Below the pieces are notes generated by a model that was not told the origin of the DNA, did no database searches, and worked only from the letters and a program-made list of their open reading frames with translations. From Magnolia sinica (Eukaryota; Streptophyta; Magnoliopsida; Magnoliales; Magnoliaceae), in the NCBI RefSeq assembly GCF_029962835.1, contig NC_080590.1, forward strand, positions 65,502,501 to 65,566,500: a stretch of 64,000 bases of DNA. The letters run 5' to 3'. A program made the position numbers and the translations under genes. Shown piece by piece: positions 13,196-23,823 of this stretch (position 1 is its first letter; each line of letters begins with the position of its first letter).

Positions 13196-14099
13196 TGTTG
13201 CACCCTATTTTTGGCTATTCTGAGAAAGTCAATAGGAGGGCGACATATGCATTGCATGAGGAATAGGAAGTGGATGAAAAGATCTTCAAGATAGAGCACT
13301 TTTTTGTGGGATTATAGTTGTCATAAATCCAGTTTTACACGTCAGGGGATGGTCGAAGGAATATTGTGGTCGAGTTACAAGCGAAGAGAGAAATGTGGTT
13401 GAGTTGTTTGAGATACAAAGGCAATCGAGAGGAATAAAGTCTTGGCTAATAGAAGATAAACGTCATGGAAAGAAACGTAACCAAAAAAGGATTTAGAAAT
13501 ACCTTTTAACTACTGTAACCGTTGCAGTAATGGAGGAAGGACCTGGAAGAATAAACTGCAACCAAACTCTATAAATAGCAAAGGAATCCAATAGAGAAAA
13601 CCCCAACCAATCCAACATAACAACCAATTAAATCAAATATATTAATTTATCTTTTATCTCAGCTTATAATAGGGGGAACGATAATCTAGTAAGGATAGTT
13701 CTTAGCTATAATCTTTAGTTGTTATCTAAATCTACGCTCATATGCTGGATTTATTATCTATCCAATATCATGCAATTCTTTCAAGAGACATTCTTGCAAT
13801 TGCTCCCAATAACCGATTGTGAGTTTTTCCTTTTGTTTGATTGCACTGTTTTTTATTTTTATTTTTTTATTTTTTTGGGTGAAAAGCACAAAGTAACCCA
13901 TATTTGGAGGAAGAACTCCATCCTTCGATTATCACTTAATCATTATCAAATTTTGCAAGTGGCCGAGTAAGTGACCAATCTTCTCAGAATTTAGTCATAT
14001 ATGTTGATGTTCATATTGCTTATTTCAGCACTTGGGTTCGAAGTTGATCGGTTTGGATCCAACCGCTATATCAATTTTGGGACGCCCGTGCATACTACA
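13196..14099 (+). mobile_element. Probable 3' LTR, Tat-lineage Ty3/gypsy, fossil
   Basis: Preceded by purine-rich GTGTGGGGCAA. It begins TGTTGCACCCTATTTTTGGC, a start I associate with Tat-type LTRs, has a TATA-like CTCTATAAATAGC (about 13567-13579), and ends near TTTTGGGACGCCCGTG..CTACA. The 3' boundary is tentative. Open frames inside are not recognised. Confidence 0.4.
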
Positions 14100-15040
14100 C
14101 GTGATAGAAAGCAAACCGGTGGGTCAATAGTGATTTACCCTAATTTTTTCACATGTGGCATGTTTAATGTGTGCCCTTTCAGATTAATGGTCAATATTTT
14201 TTAAATGTTTATTTTTATAGCTGGTTCACGTACTTCAAATTTATATCTGCCCATTGTAAGGCAAAAACGATCGTGGAAATGTCCATATGTGTTTCTTACA
14301 AAATTTCTTTTTGGTTTTTCGTTTAAAGGGTGATTGGGGTAGTTGGGTTGATGGGAAATGGTTGTTTCGGTGGTAGATGGTTGTACAGGGGGAAAAGGGT
14401 TACGTGGTTCATGTTAATAAGTTGTAATTGAAATTCTCTGAAAAAAGTGAGATTCAACTGCAAATGCTAGAAATGGTTGGACTTATAAAAGTGAGCTCAC
14501 TTTTATAGTTTACCTAATACTCAAATTTTTAATTTTATTTTCCATCTAAAGTATATATTTTATAAACTTATTACAGATATTATATCAAATCATATGGTAA
14601 TTTGGAGTATTAAAATTAATTTACTTATTGCATCCTAATTAGAGGCATTGAAACATAATTTTTATATTCCAATGTACTCAAATTATGGGCATCCAAAAAC
14701 CACTAAGGATTTTAATTCACATCAATTCCATTTATCATTTGATGGATTCGATTGTATTCTAATTACAAGCATCTAAATGAGTTATGGTTAAAATATGTTT
14801 AACAACTAAAAATCATTTTTTTAAAATAAAAAAATATTTAAAAATACTTAGCAATACCTACTGGATCCTAAAACCATATAAACTCAATTTTTTTTTTTTT
14901 AAAAAAAATCAGAATTCTAATAATAATAATAATAATGCCAAGTTTAGTAAAGCAAAACAGGCCCGTATGTGTTTGTGGCGACGTTTTGGATGCCCTAATA
15001 TAATATATATGTTATATCTACTTTGTCTGTTCATTTTGCA
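14100..15040. other. AT-rich spacer, no gene
   Basis: Holds a perfect 24-bp palindrome at 14484-14507, a poly-T/A stretch near 14889-14908 and a TAA microsatellite near 14919-14936. GCATCCAAAAACC and ACAAGCATCTAAATG around 14690-14780 may be decayed MITE ends. Confidence 0.5.
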
Positions 15041-16360
15041 AGATTGTTTTAATGTTTGAGGCTAAAAATGAGACATACAAAACTCAAGTGTGTTGGATCA
15101 TGGAAAGTAGTTGGGATTGAGTGTCTATTGTTGAAAACCTTTCGGGTTCACATGAGTTTTGGATCAATATGATATTTGTTTTTTTTTTTTTTTTTTTTCC
15201 ATTCACCTGTGTCTATGTGACTTTATGAACATGTTAGATGGCAAACAAACATCACGGTGGTCTTAGAATGTTTCAACGGTGGGAATCAATATCCCTGTTG
15301 CTTCTTGTGGCATGGTTCACTTCAGCTTTGGATCTACTTCATTTTTGGGTTCATGCCTTAAAATGATCTCACCAAATGAACAGATAGCGTCGATATAACA
15401 CATACATCATGGTGGAGCCCACAAAACTTAGTGACATCAACTGACCACTTGGTCAGTGACCGCTCCGGAGCCTAGCTCGATACTGGTCTGTGCTGTAAAA
15501 GCTCCCTAGACTCCACCCCGATGTATTTGTCACTGTTCATCTATTATGCCAGCTCATTTTAGGGCATGGGCCTAAAACTAAGGCAAATCCAAATATTAAG
15601 GGGACCACGCCATAAGAAACGGTGGTGACTGAACACCCAGTGTTAAAAACTTCCTAAGGATCATGTAATATTTATTTTCTGTCCAACCTGTTTATTAGGC
15701 CAGGCTGAAGGAAAAACACAGATGACCCCTAATAAGTTTTAAAAGGAGGGCATTAAATCACAACTGTTTCTTTGGACTGCATGAGATTTGGATATGCCTC
15801 ATTTTTTATTTTATTTTATTTTTTTAATTTTATTTGCATTGTGCGTTAAGATAATCTGAAAAAATAGATGAACGAGGACAAGAAAACAGATACATCATGG
15901 TGAGCGCTTGGATTAAGTGTTACACCGGTTACAGCTTTAGTAGGTGTTACCTTTACCGTAGGGCTCACCCTGATGATATGTTGTATATGCACTCCCATCC
16001 GTTTTTCCAAACATTAAGCACATTCAATTCTCAGGTGTACCACACCACAAAAAATAGTGATGATTGAAGACTCACCGTTAAGCCAAATGTAAGCAGATCC
16101 GTAACATCTGCCATCAAACTGGTTGATAAGGTCGAATTAAAATGGATGAATCGAAATAACCCTTCATCACTCTTTCCAGTGGTATGGTCCATCAGATATT
16201 TGGGTCTGCTTAAGTTTTAGGATAATGTCCTTGAACCAGCTAAAAAAAAAAATGGCAGATCTGCTTAATTTTTGGGATAACTTAAATTATCTGAAAAAAG
16301 AAATGAGCAGAGTTAATACAAAACACATTAATCAAGGTGGGGCCCACACAGCAGGGGTAA
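15040..16360. repeat. Three adjacent copies of the GGGCCCACC/ATGTATGT MITE family
   Basis: Copies at roughly 15060-15450, 15500-15915 and 15950-16360 share the family phrases: a TGATGTATTTG-type left core, CATTTTAGGGCATG, a GAAACGGTGGTGACTGAA-type middle, CTGTCCAACCTGTTTATTAGG and a right core ending CATCAAGGTGGGGCCCAC. Copies have an inverted half-symmetry, as in long-TIR non-autonomous DNA transposons. Superfamily is not clear. Confidence 0.55.
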
Positions 16361-16369
16361 CACCCGCTA

Positions 16370-17030
16370 AGCCGTTAGTCGGCTAATAATAGCTAATCCG
16401 CTCTACTTCCGCGAAAGGTAAGCGGATTGCGTAGGGAGTAACTCACTACGCTTAGTGCACGGCTTAGTGTACCAAGTAAACTCACTGGGGTCCACCATGA
16501 TTTATATACCTTATCCTCTCCCTCCATTTTAAGGGCTTTAGCCTAAAAATAAAAAATATGCAATGTTCAAAACCACACCATAGGAAACGGTTGAATTAAA
16601 CATCTACCTCTCCCTCCATTTTAAGGGCTTTAGCCCAAAAATTAAAAATACGCAATGTTCAAAGCCACGCCATAGGAAACGGTTGAATTAAACATCTACC
16701 ATTGAAAATTTCTTAAGCGCCGTAGAAGTTTTGGATAAGCATATACTTGTTTTTTCCCTTCATCCATGTCTGTATGACTTTATCAACAGGTTAGATGACA
16801 AATAAACAACACTGTGGGGCCTAACAAGGTTTCAATGGTGAAAATAGTGATGATTGATCATTGGATCTGTCTTATTTTTCAGCTCAATACCTATCGATGG
16901 GTTCGCCAAATGGATGGATGGATGGACGGTTTGAATATAACACATATCTCATGATGGGACCCACGTAACTTGGTGATGTCAACGCACCAGCTAGGTGGCT
17001 TGTGTGCGGAACACCAACCAATCCGATTCC
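16370..17030. repeat. MITE family copy with internal 92-bp duplication
   Basis: Another copy of the same family, ending ACACCAACCAATCCGATTCC near 17030. Inside it 16516-16607 and 16608-16699 are a direct tandem repeat of 92 bp differing at about five positions. Confidence 0.6.
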
Positions 17031-17039
17031 CACTCCAGC

Positions 17040-17325
17040 GAGAAATTGATCACTGTGAAGCTTTTACCCGGCGTCTTTTCAAAACGCTCCCACACTCTAC
17101 TATGCCAGAGTAAACATTTCTGTACGGACACACTATTTGCGGACGAAAATATTCTTCGTTTATGTGGCTGAACACCTATGGCTACGGTTATAATCCGTAG
17201 CCATATGAATTGATGCAATGATATTTTCGAGTCCGTACGAAATGGTTTACTTTGAAAAAGTAAAGTTTGAGAGCGCTTTCAAAAGGCGCTGGGTAAAAGG
17301 TGGCGTTTACAGTTGTCAATTTCTC
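17040..17325. mobile_element. Foldback MITE with ~100-bp terminal inverted repeats
   Basis: The left arm starting GAGAAATTGATCACTGTGAA and the reverse complement of the right arm (GAGAAATTGACAACTGTAAA) align for about 100 bp, including TTTTACCCGGCG versus TTTTACCCAGCG and TTTCTGTACGGAC versus TTTCGTACGGAC. The centre holds an 11-bp-arm hairpin, TATGGCTACGG at 17177-17187 with its complement at 17195-17205. Flanks CACTCCAGC and CGGTCCAGC agree at 7 of 9 positions, which would fit an old 9-bp Mutator-like target duplication. Confidence 0.65.
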
Positions 17326-17344
17326 CGGTCCAGCTGAGAACAAA

Positions 17345-17852
17345 GTAGGTGATAACCGGAACTCACCCAGACGGTGCGGCCCATCGCATAGGCCCACCGT
17401 GATGGATGTATTCTGTATCCACACCCTTCATCCGTATTTTCCCGATTGTTTTAGGGTATTATCTTAAAAATGAAACAGATCCAATCATAAAGTGGAATAC
17501 GGTGGAAACAGTGGTGACTGAACGCCCTACCATTAAAAGTTCTTTGGGCGTACTTTAATGTTTCCGCAGTGTTCAAGGTCACGTAAGCAAGGATGAAGAA
17601 AAAAAAAAGAAGAAAAGAAAAAGAAGAAGAAGCAAATAACAGCTTGATACAAAACTTATGTGGCCCATTAATGTCCAATCACCGCTGTTTTATGTGGCAT
17701 GGTCTACCAGATAATTTGTTCCGTTTAATTGGATTAATGTCCGTAAAATGATATGAAAAAAACGGATGGACGGCGTGGATATAGAATACATGAAGGTGGG
17801 CCCCACAGTAAGGGACGCACCGTCTTGGGTGAGTCCGTGGTCTCACCCAATA
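17345..17852. mobile_element. MITE immediately upstream of PSAT
   Basis: Long terminal inverted repeats: left GGTGATAACCGGAACTCACC and CAGACGGTGCG near 17347-17378, right (reverse complement) GGTGAGACCACGGACTCACC and AAGACGGTGCG near 17817-17849, then GGCCCACCGTGATGGATGTA against GGGCCCACCTTCATGTATTC. It is the same family as the copies at 15040-17030. Its right end lies about 25 bp upstream of the PSAT TATA box, so any PSAT promoter element beyond the core lies in transposon DNA. Confidence 0.65.
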
Positions 17853-17876
17853 CGCTCCCACACCGGCGAGCCTCCT

Positions 17877-17884
17877 TATAAAAG
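17877..17884 (+). promoter_or_regulatory. TATA box of PSAT
   Basis: TATAAAAG, 74-81 bases before the ATG at 17958. A transcription start about 25-35 bp downstream would give a short CT-rich 5' leader of about 50 nt. The position is typical for a plant core promoter, but the start site is inferred. Confidence 0.6.
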
Positions 17885-17957
17885 CAACTTCTCAGATCCA
17901 CTTTCCCTGCAGAACCTTCATCATCTTTCCCTTCTCTCTTCTCTTTCTGAGGTAGCA

Positions 17958-19262
17958 ATGGCGGCTTCTTCTCCTCATTCCTTTCTCCTCCAAAACCCAA
18001 CCCATCCCACCAACGACTACTTTTTCAAAAGACCCACTTCCCCAAACGGCTACTTTTTTAAGAGACCTAATTCCAAGAAGCCCCTCTCCATCACTTGCAC
18101 AACCCTCTCCTCATCCTCTTCTCCATCTTCCTCTGTCTTACCTTCCTTCACTGATGAGTCCAAGATCCTCAAGGAAAGGATCTTCAACTTTGCCGCTGGG
18201 CCCGCGACGCTGCCCGAGAATGTCATCCTCAAGGCTCAATCGGAGCTTTACGATTGGCGTGGGTCTGGCATGAGCATCATGGAGATGAGCCATAGAGGTA
18301 AGGAATTCCTCTCTGTTATACAAAAGGCCGAATCGGATCTACGTGCCCTCTTGAAGATCCCCGATGATTATGACGTGCTTTTCCTGCAAGGCGGGGCCAC
18401 CACCCAATTCGCGGCAATCCCGTTGAATATCTGTACGCCTGATGATCCGGTCGATTACATCGTTACCGGTTCCTGGAGTGATAAGGCCTTCAAGGAAGCG
18501 CAGAAATTCTGCAAGCCTAACGTCATCTGGTCAGGGAAATCAGAAAAATACACAAAAATCCCTTCTTTTGATTCTCTTGATCAAAACCCAGATGCCAAAT
18601 ATCTGCATATCTGTGCAAACGAGACTATCCACGGTGTCGAATTCAAGAATTACCCAACACCCAAATCGAAAGATGCAATTTTGGTCGCTGACATGTCGTC
18701 GAATTTCTGTTCTAAGCCGGTCGATGTCTCAAAGTTCGGTTTGATCTACGCTGGTGCCCAGAAGAACGTGGGCCCATCAGGGGTCACCATCGTGATCATC
18801 AAGAAAGATCTGATCGGGCACGCCCAGGGGATCACTCCTGTGATGCTCGATTACAAGATCCACTCGGAGAACAAATCACTCTACAACACGCCGCCGTGCT
18901 TTGCAATTTATATCTGCGGGTTGGTTTTCGAGGATCTGTTAGAGCAGGGCGGATTGGAGGAGATTGAGAGGAAGAATATGAAGAAGGCAGGGATCCTCTA
19001 TGATGCTATCGATGGGAGTGGTGGATTTTACAGGTGCCCTGTTGATAAGTCAGTGCGGTCGTTGATGAACGTCCCATTTACCCTCGAGAAGTCAGATCTG
19101 GAGGCGGAGTTCATCAAGGAAGCAGCCAAAGAGGGTATGGTCCAGCTCAAGGGTCACAGATCGGTGGGTGGTGTCCGTGCTTCAATCTATAATGCAATGC
19201 CTTTGGCTGGTGTTGAGAAGTTGGTGGCTTTCATGAAGGATTTTCAGACTAAGCATGCTTGA
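17958..19262 (+). CDS. PSAT: Phosphoserine aminotransferase, chloroplastic
   Basis: A 434-residue, PLP-dependent class V aminotransferase. It converts 3-phosphohydroxypyruvate plus glutamate to 3-phosphoserine plus 2-oxoglutarate, step two of the plastid phosphorylated serine pathway between PGDH and PSP. Residues 1 to about 65 are Ser/Pro/Thr-rich with few acidic residues, as in a chloroplast transit peptide. The mature domain starts near [13 protein letters not shown] (74-86). The PLP lysine is K269 in [12 protein letters not shown]173 (TGSWS), T223 (NETIHG) and D245 (ADMSS) are spaced like E. coli SerC W102, T153 and D174, and H400, R401 and R407 match the substrate-binding HR..GG.R motif. 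The length and lack of introns fit what I recall of Arabidopsis PSAT1. The frame stays open upstream to 17766, but that part is MITE sequence. The ATG at 17958 has G at -3 and +4 and follows a TATA box. It looks intact. Confidence 0.97.
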   Translation: MAASSPHSFLLQNPTHPTNDYFFKRPTSPNGYFFKRPNSKKPLSITCTTLSSSSSPSSSVLPSFTDESKILKERIFNFAAGPATLPENVILKAQSELYDWRGSGMSIMEMSHRGKEFLSVIQKAESDLRALLKIPDDYDVLFLQGGATTQFAAIPLNICTPDDPVDYIVTGSWSDKAFKEAQKFCKPNVIWSGKSEKYTKIPSFDSLDQNPDAKYLHICANETIHGVEFKNYPTPKSKDAILVADMSSNFCSKPVDVSKFGLIYAGAQKNVGPSGVTIVIIKKDLIGHAQGITPVMLDYKIHSENKSLYNTPPCFAIYICGLVFEDLLEQGGLEEIERKNMKKAGILYDAIDGSGGFYRCPVDKSVRSLMNVPFTLEKSDLEAEFIKEAAKEGMVQLKGHRSVGGVRASIYNAMPLAGVEKLVAFMKDFQTKHA

Positions 19263-19480
19263 TCCAGGCAATGTGGCGTAAAATTCTGTTAGAGTAGTTT
19301 ATGGATTTATGTCATATTGTGTTTTTTTTTTTTTTTTTTCCTTTCTTTCCCTTTTTAAATCTTTTTGGATTGTATTTAAATTGCATTTGATACAAATCTG
19401 AGTATGGTTGTGATGCCCGATGGGCAGATTTTAATCAAAATTTAGCCTGGGTTGTTATAAAATGGCCTTTTATTGATTGT
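19263..19480 (+). other. Probable PSAT 3' UTR
   Basis: T-rich sequence with a run of T at 19322-19340 and AT-rich downstream elements. No perfect AATAAA signal seen, which is common in plants. The end is approximate. Confidence 0.35.
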
Positions 19481-19679
19481 TTTATGGTCTGCATTAGGTT
19501 GAACTTGGTTGCGTCAAATATCATGAAATCTTATGATATTTCATGATTAATCAGTTTACTTTGTTGCGAAATATCATGAAAATATCATTATATTTGGGGC
19601 AACCAAACACACCCTTAGTCAAATTGTGAATCTTATTAGTTTTTCTTTGCGATAATTGCATGAGTAGTATGTAGATCTA

Positions 19680-20720
19680 GATCAATGTAACAGTATGAGG
19701 GCCCATTTGGAACTCCACCCAGATTGGCATCTGTTCCATGTTTTTCAGCAGACAGAAATGCCTAGTGCTGGGGAGGAGAGGAAAATCAAAAGCAGACAAC
19801 ATTACAGTTGGATTGGAAGTCTGCTCAAGTTGAGATAAGAACAGATAGAATCCATTCTTTTCTCATTCCCACTTTCAAAGTAGTGAGAGAGGGAATTGGG
19901 ATCAGTTCTGGTTTTTCAGCAGAGACAATTGACTTTTGTTGGGTTGGAGATGAAATAGGAAGCAGAATGCAGAACATAGATCAGCACTGTAACAGCACAG
20001 GGACCCATTTGGAACTCTGCTTAATTCGGTATCTGTTCCAACTTTTTCAGCAGAGACAATCACCTCGTGTTGGGACTAATATGGAATGAATAGCAGAAGG
20101 TAGATCTAGAACATTGTAACAGCATTAGGAACTGTTTGGCAGTCACCCAGATTAGGACCAGTTCCACTTTTCTCAGCAGATCTGATCACATTGCGTTGAA
20201 GAAGGGATGTAATAGGAACCATATTATTTGAGGCTCTTGTTTCCCTACCTCTATCCTGCTACAAATCGCGAGTGGGATAAGAACAGATAGGTCCATTATT
20301 TTCTCATTCCCACTTTCAAAGTGGGGAGTGAGGGAATGAGGGGCAGAAGCTAGATATAGATATAGATCACCGAAACATCATTAGGGCCTGTTTGGATGCT
20401 TGTACAAATCAGATCTGCTCCACTTTTTTCAATGGAGACAACCCCTTTTGTCCGGAGAGAGGAAATGGTAAGCAGGTAGGTAGGTCTTAGAGCGCAGTAT
20501 GGAAACAGTTCCACTGTGCTAGAGGAAATAGAACAGTCCGAGAACTTGTTTGGAAGTCCGGCCAAATTGGAATTGGTTCCACTTTTTTCTTTTTCAGCAG
20601 AGCTGCTTGCCTTCTGTTGTGGAGGAGAGGAAATGGGAACCTTATTATGCACATGGAATGAGGACACATAGAGTCCATTTTCTACCCATTCCCACTTTCA
20701 ATTTGGACAGAGCTCATCCA
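19680..20720. repeat. Degenerate tandem array downstream of PSAT
   Basis: Five or so diverged units, near 19690, 19985, 20105, 20355 and 20520. Each reads roughly AGATCTAGA..CATTGTAACAGCA, then CCTGTTTGGAAGTC, then GTTCCACTTTTTCAGCAG, then GTTGNGGAGGAGAGGAAATG. A longer phrase, CATTCCCACTTTCAAAGT, recurs near 19863, 20307 and 20687. GGGCCTGTTTGGATGC near 20384 resembles the end of an hAT-type MITE, a possible origin. Open frames are not coding. Confidence 0.65.
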
Positions 20721-20917
20721 GTCTACTGTAAACTGTGGTATTGGGTTTCTAATCAGGCACATCCAAATTAGGGGATTGCTCTCCAGTCTGCCAAATAATT
20801 GGGGAGCTTTCTAATGAGCCATAAGAAAGCACAAACTCTGAATTTTCTTTTCTGGTGATTGATGTAAATGAGAGATAGGGTTTGATTCATTTTATTTATC
20901 CATTATATTAGATTCAT

Positions 20918-21295
20918 GAGGCCAAGGTTCTTTTTTTTTTTGCTCAGTTTGTAGATTTGGGGCATGGTTGGTCTATCCAATCCATTGATCTGACAGCCCC
21001 CATCTTGGATGAACCATTCCCAAAAAATCCCCATCATGGATGGACAATTCCATTAAAGGCATGCAAACACATGATTAAAAAGAAGTGCATGACAAAGCCA
21101 TATTGAATGTGGATGAAATACCAAAGATTTGATTTGATTGCTAGGATCTTCTAATTAGGGAGACTTTGTGTGAATGCGTTGTCCGTGGTGGGGGCCAGAT
21201 CAATGGCTTGGATAGACCAGCCATGGCCCAATCTACAAACTGAGTTGTGCACAAGCAAAATTTCCCCATGCAAAATGAATAGGAAACTTGGCCTC
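20918..21295. mobile_element. Mutator-like non-autonomous element
   Basis: 378 bp, starting GAGGCCAAG and ending CTTGGCCTC. The terminal inverted repeats run about 100 bp: CTCAGTTTGTAGATTTGGGG on the left, matching CTCAGTTTGTAGATTGGGCC from the reverse complement of the right, then GGTTGGTCTATCCAATCCAT matching GGCTGGTCTATCCAAGCCAT. Nine-base flanks TAGATTCAT (20909-20917) and TACATTCAT (21296-21304) differ at one position. Long TIRs plus a 9-bp duplication indicate the Mutator superfamily. There is no coding capacity. Confidence 0.8.
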
Positions 21296-21304
21296 TACAT
21301 TCAT

Positions 21305-22050
21305 TTTTTTTTTAATTTTTTTAATTTTTTTTAAAAAATCCATTATATTTCCTTTCTCTATTTGGGATTTAATGGATTAGATTGTGGTCTGTGTACTTTT
21401 TTTTTTTTTTTGAATTCTCACTCTCTAGTAATGGATCCATACTCTTCTCAATTGCTAAGCAGCACAAATAAGTAGGATGTGCTTGGGTGTCAACAGGAAG
21501 GCAGGATTCTCAGTTAGCGAAGGCCGGAGGAGTACTGTGTTCTGCCTTCCTCACTTGCCTCAAATGCAAGCAGAAACAGATGGTTCTGCCACCTGATATT
21601 TAGGTAACATCTAAATGCACCCTAAAGCATCTTGACAGGAACTGAGATATTGCTTTTCATTCGTCATGTTATATTTTGATTCTTTTACATGACCATTTAA
21701 TGGATATCCGTTGAACTTGATATAATCTGGAGGTATTAGTTTTGCCAATTCTATCTGTATCAGTGACTCAGTTTATCCATGGTTCCTCTTCGCAAAAAAA
21801 ATTTTCCTGAAAATTTCATGGGAAAGAAGTTACTTCGAAGTCAGATTGGTTCAGTCCTGCATCGTCGCATTTATTTCCTCCTATCTTGTGGTTTGTAGCT
21901 TCATCTGATGAAAAATCGAGTACATGATTTTGTTCTTTTGGTACCTTGAGATTGATGAAGTACATCCATTGATCAATGATCATGACCACAATCTAGCTTT
22001 ATGCATGATGGATATTTGTTAGTGGCTTGTTTTCAGTCTTATCTGATCAA
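21305..22050. other. Spacer without recognised genes
   Basis: T-runs at about 21307-21335 and 21399-21411, otherwise unique-looking AT-rich DNA. GTAGGATGTGCTTGGGTGTC near 21474 and CTAAATGCACCCTAAAG near 21610 could be decayed MITE ends. Confidence 0.4.
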
Positions 22051-22059
22051 ATAGATGGT

Positions 22060-22284
22060 GGGTTTGTTTGGATGCACTATCAGATGTAATTGCATATGTT
22101 AGTGTAGTAAAGTGGATTAACCAGATTGATCCTAGCAGTCATGAGTTGGAATTATGTTTCTTTTGAATTTAATTCAAACGGATTGCTTCCTCATTAAGAA
22201 CAGAACAGTAACATCATTAGTTTTTTTGTCCTTCTTCTCACAAGACCAGTCATGTTTCAATCAGTTGTGCATCCAAACGCAGCC
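22060..22284. mobile_element. Possible hAT-type MITE
   Basis: Left end GGGTTTGTTTGGATGCAC and reverse-complemented right end GGCTGCGTTTGGATGCAC match at 15 of 18 positions, and the GGNTGTTTGGATGC motif is common at plant hAT-type MITE ends. No 8-bp target duplication could be seen, so the call is tentative. Confidence 0.4.
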
Positions 22285-22289
22285 AAAAG

Positions 22290-23425
22290 ATTTTCATCCA
22301 TTCACTGAATTGCACAGATGAGCAATTGAGCATAAATAATCTCAACAGATGTTCATGTGAGGAAAAAAGATTCTGGCATGCGCTTCGGTCACTCATTCTG
22401 CAATATAGGTGGTCCACCCAAGTAGATAAAGGGTTGCCATACTCTGATGAGGTCCGTGAACAATCAGTGGGAGCACGTTTCTTCAACACGCTTGTGTGAG
22501 GATTAACAGTTTCCTTTGTTGCGTAAGTATTTTTAATGTCCTTGTTCGTTTACAGGAGAAAAATCTAGTGCTAAATGCATTTATCTAGGCTACTTATCAA
22601 GCCCTCAATCTCCTTAACATGTGGCACATATCTACTCCTTAACATGTGGCACATATCTACGAAATCCAATCCGCTTCATCTATTGTTCTCTACTATTTGG
22701 AAGATATCTAAGTTACCCTAGTCATCATCAGTTCAAGTTTTTTTCTTTCGTAAAGCATTGAACATTAACCTTTAGTTGGACCTTTTTCCTACAGCTCATT
22801 CACAATCATCAAGATTGTCCAATCAGAGGCTAGGATCACCCGACCACAGCGATTTATAGGCACCAACAGATGAAAAGCCTAGATTTCATATTTCTGTACC
22901 CTCGTGTATGTATAATGAATGTGTGATGATGCATTGTCCTCAGCAGCACCATTCCCATCGTGGTCTTAGCAATTTGAGTGTTTTTCCTTAGCACCACCAC
23001 CACCTTATGTGTTTCTTATGTCTCATGCTTGCAATATCAAGGCATTCTTCTTAGTAAATGATATGGGAGAGCCACTAGAACTGAAGCATGGTAGAGTTCC
23101 CTCTGCACCTACATGTGGTAGGAGAATGAGCCAATCATAGCCGTCCATATAGTGGACGCTACTGTACAGTTGTACCCACATTCTTGCCTGGTTTTGTGCT
23201 TGGAAACACCTTGACCACAAGAAACACTTGGCAAATGATGACTGTCAACCTCTGTGGTAAGTACAGCCGAGATTTTGAAAATCTTGCCATATTATTGAGA
23301 GAAATCAATTAGATGATCTTATCATGATAATATAGCAAGATTTTTGAAATATCGGCTGTTTCTTAATTTTATCATGATTATTTTTCCCTATATTAACATG
23401 TAAATTGTTAGAATTTTACGTAGTT
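22290..23425. other. No recognised gene or repeat
   Basis: Contains a short duplication, CTCCTTAACATGTGGCACATATCTAC-like, at about 22610-22660. Small open frames on the minus strand (22250-22489, 23023-23220) match nothing I know. Confidence 0.4.
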
Positions 23426-23426
23426 A

Positions 23427-23823
23427 ATGATATAAGAGAAGGTCTCATGTCCAACCGGTTGAAACCACAAGTTATTGTCCATCCAGTGGATAGCTTCTAA
23501 AATATAAAGTGAATGCGAGATCCAACCCTTGATGATAGGTTGGGCCCACCATGAGGATCACCTAGTGCAAAAATCAGACCCATCTACTCATTAAGTGGGT
23601 CACATCACAGAAAACAATGTCTAGCCATTGATAAATAGAAAAATAGGTATCTCACTAAATTAGTGGATGTGGCTGATTTTTCCACAAGGAGATCCTCATT
23701 TTGGGGGAAACTTATTAGATGGATTGGATATTGCGAATACATGAAAGGTTGGAAGCTATCTGCTGGGTCGATTGTAACTTGTGCTCCAACCAGTTAGACA
23801 TGAGACCTTCTCATTATATAATT
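23427..23823. mobile_element. MITE with ~75-bp terminal inverted repeats
   Basis: Left arm GAGAAGGTCTCATGTCCAAC and CGGTTG..ACAAGTTATTGTCCATCCAG pairs with the reverse complement of the right arm, GAGAAGGTCTCATGTCTAAC and TGGTTGGAGCACAAGTTACA. The interior carries TGGGCCCACCATGAGGATC, linking it loosely to the abundant family here. Exact ends and target duplication are uncertain because the flanks are AT-rich. Confidence 0.65.

Noticed and set aside
17766-17957. PSAT frame open upstream to an ATG at 17766
   Set aside because: This part lies in a MITE terminal repeat and upstream of the TATA box; the ATG at 17958 gives the expected transit peptide and length.
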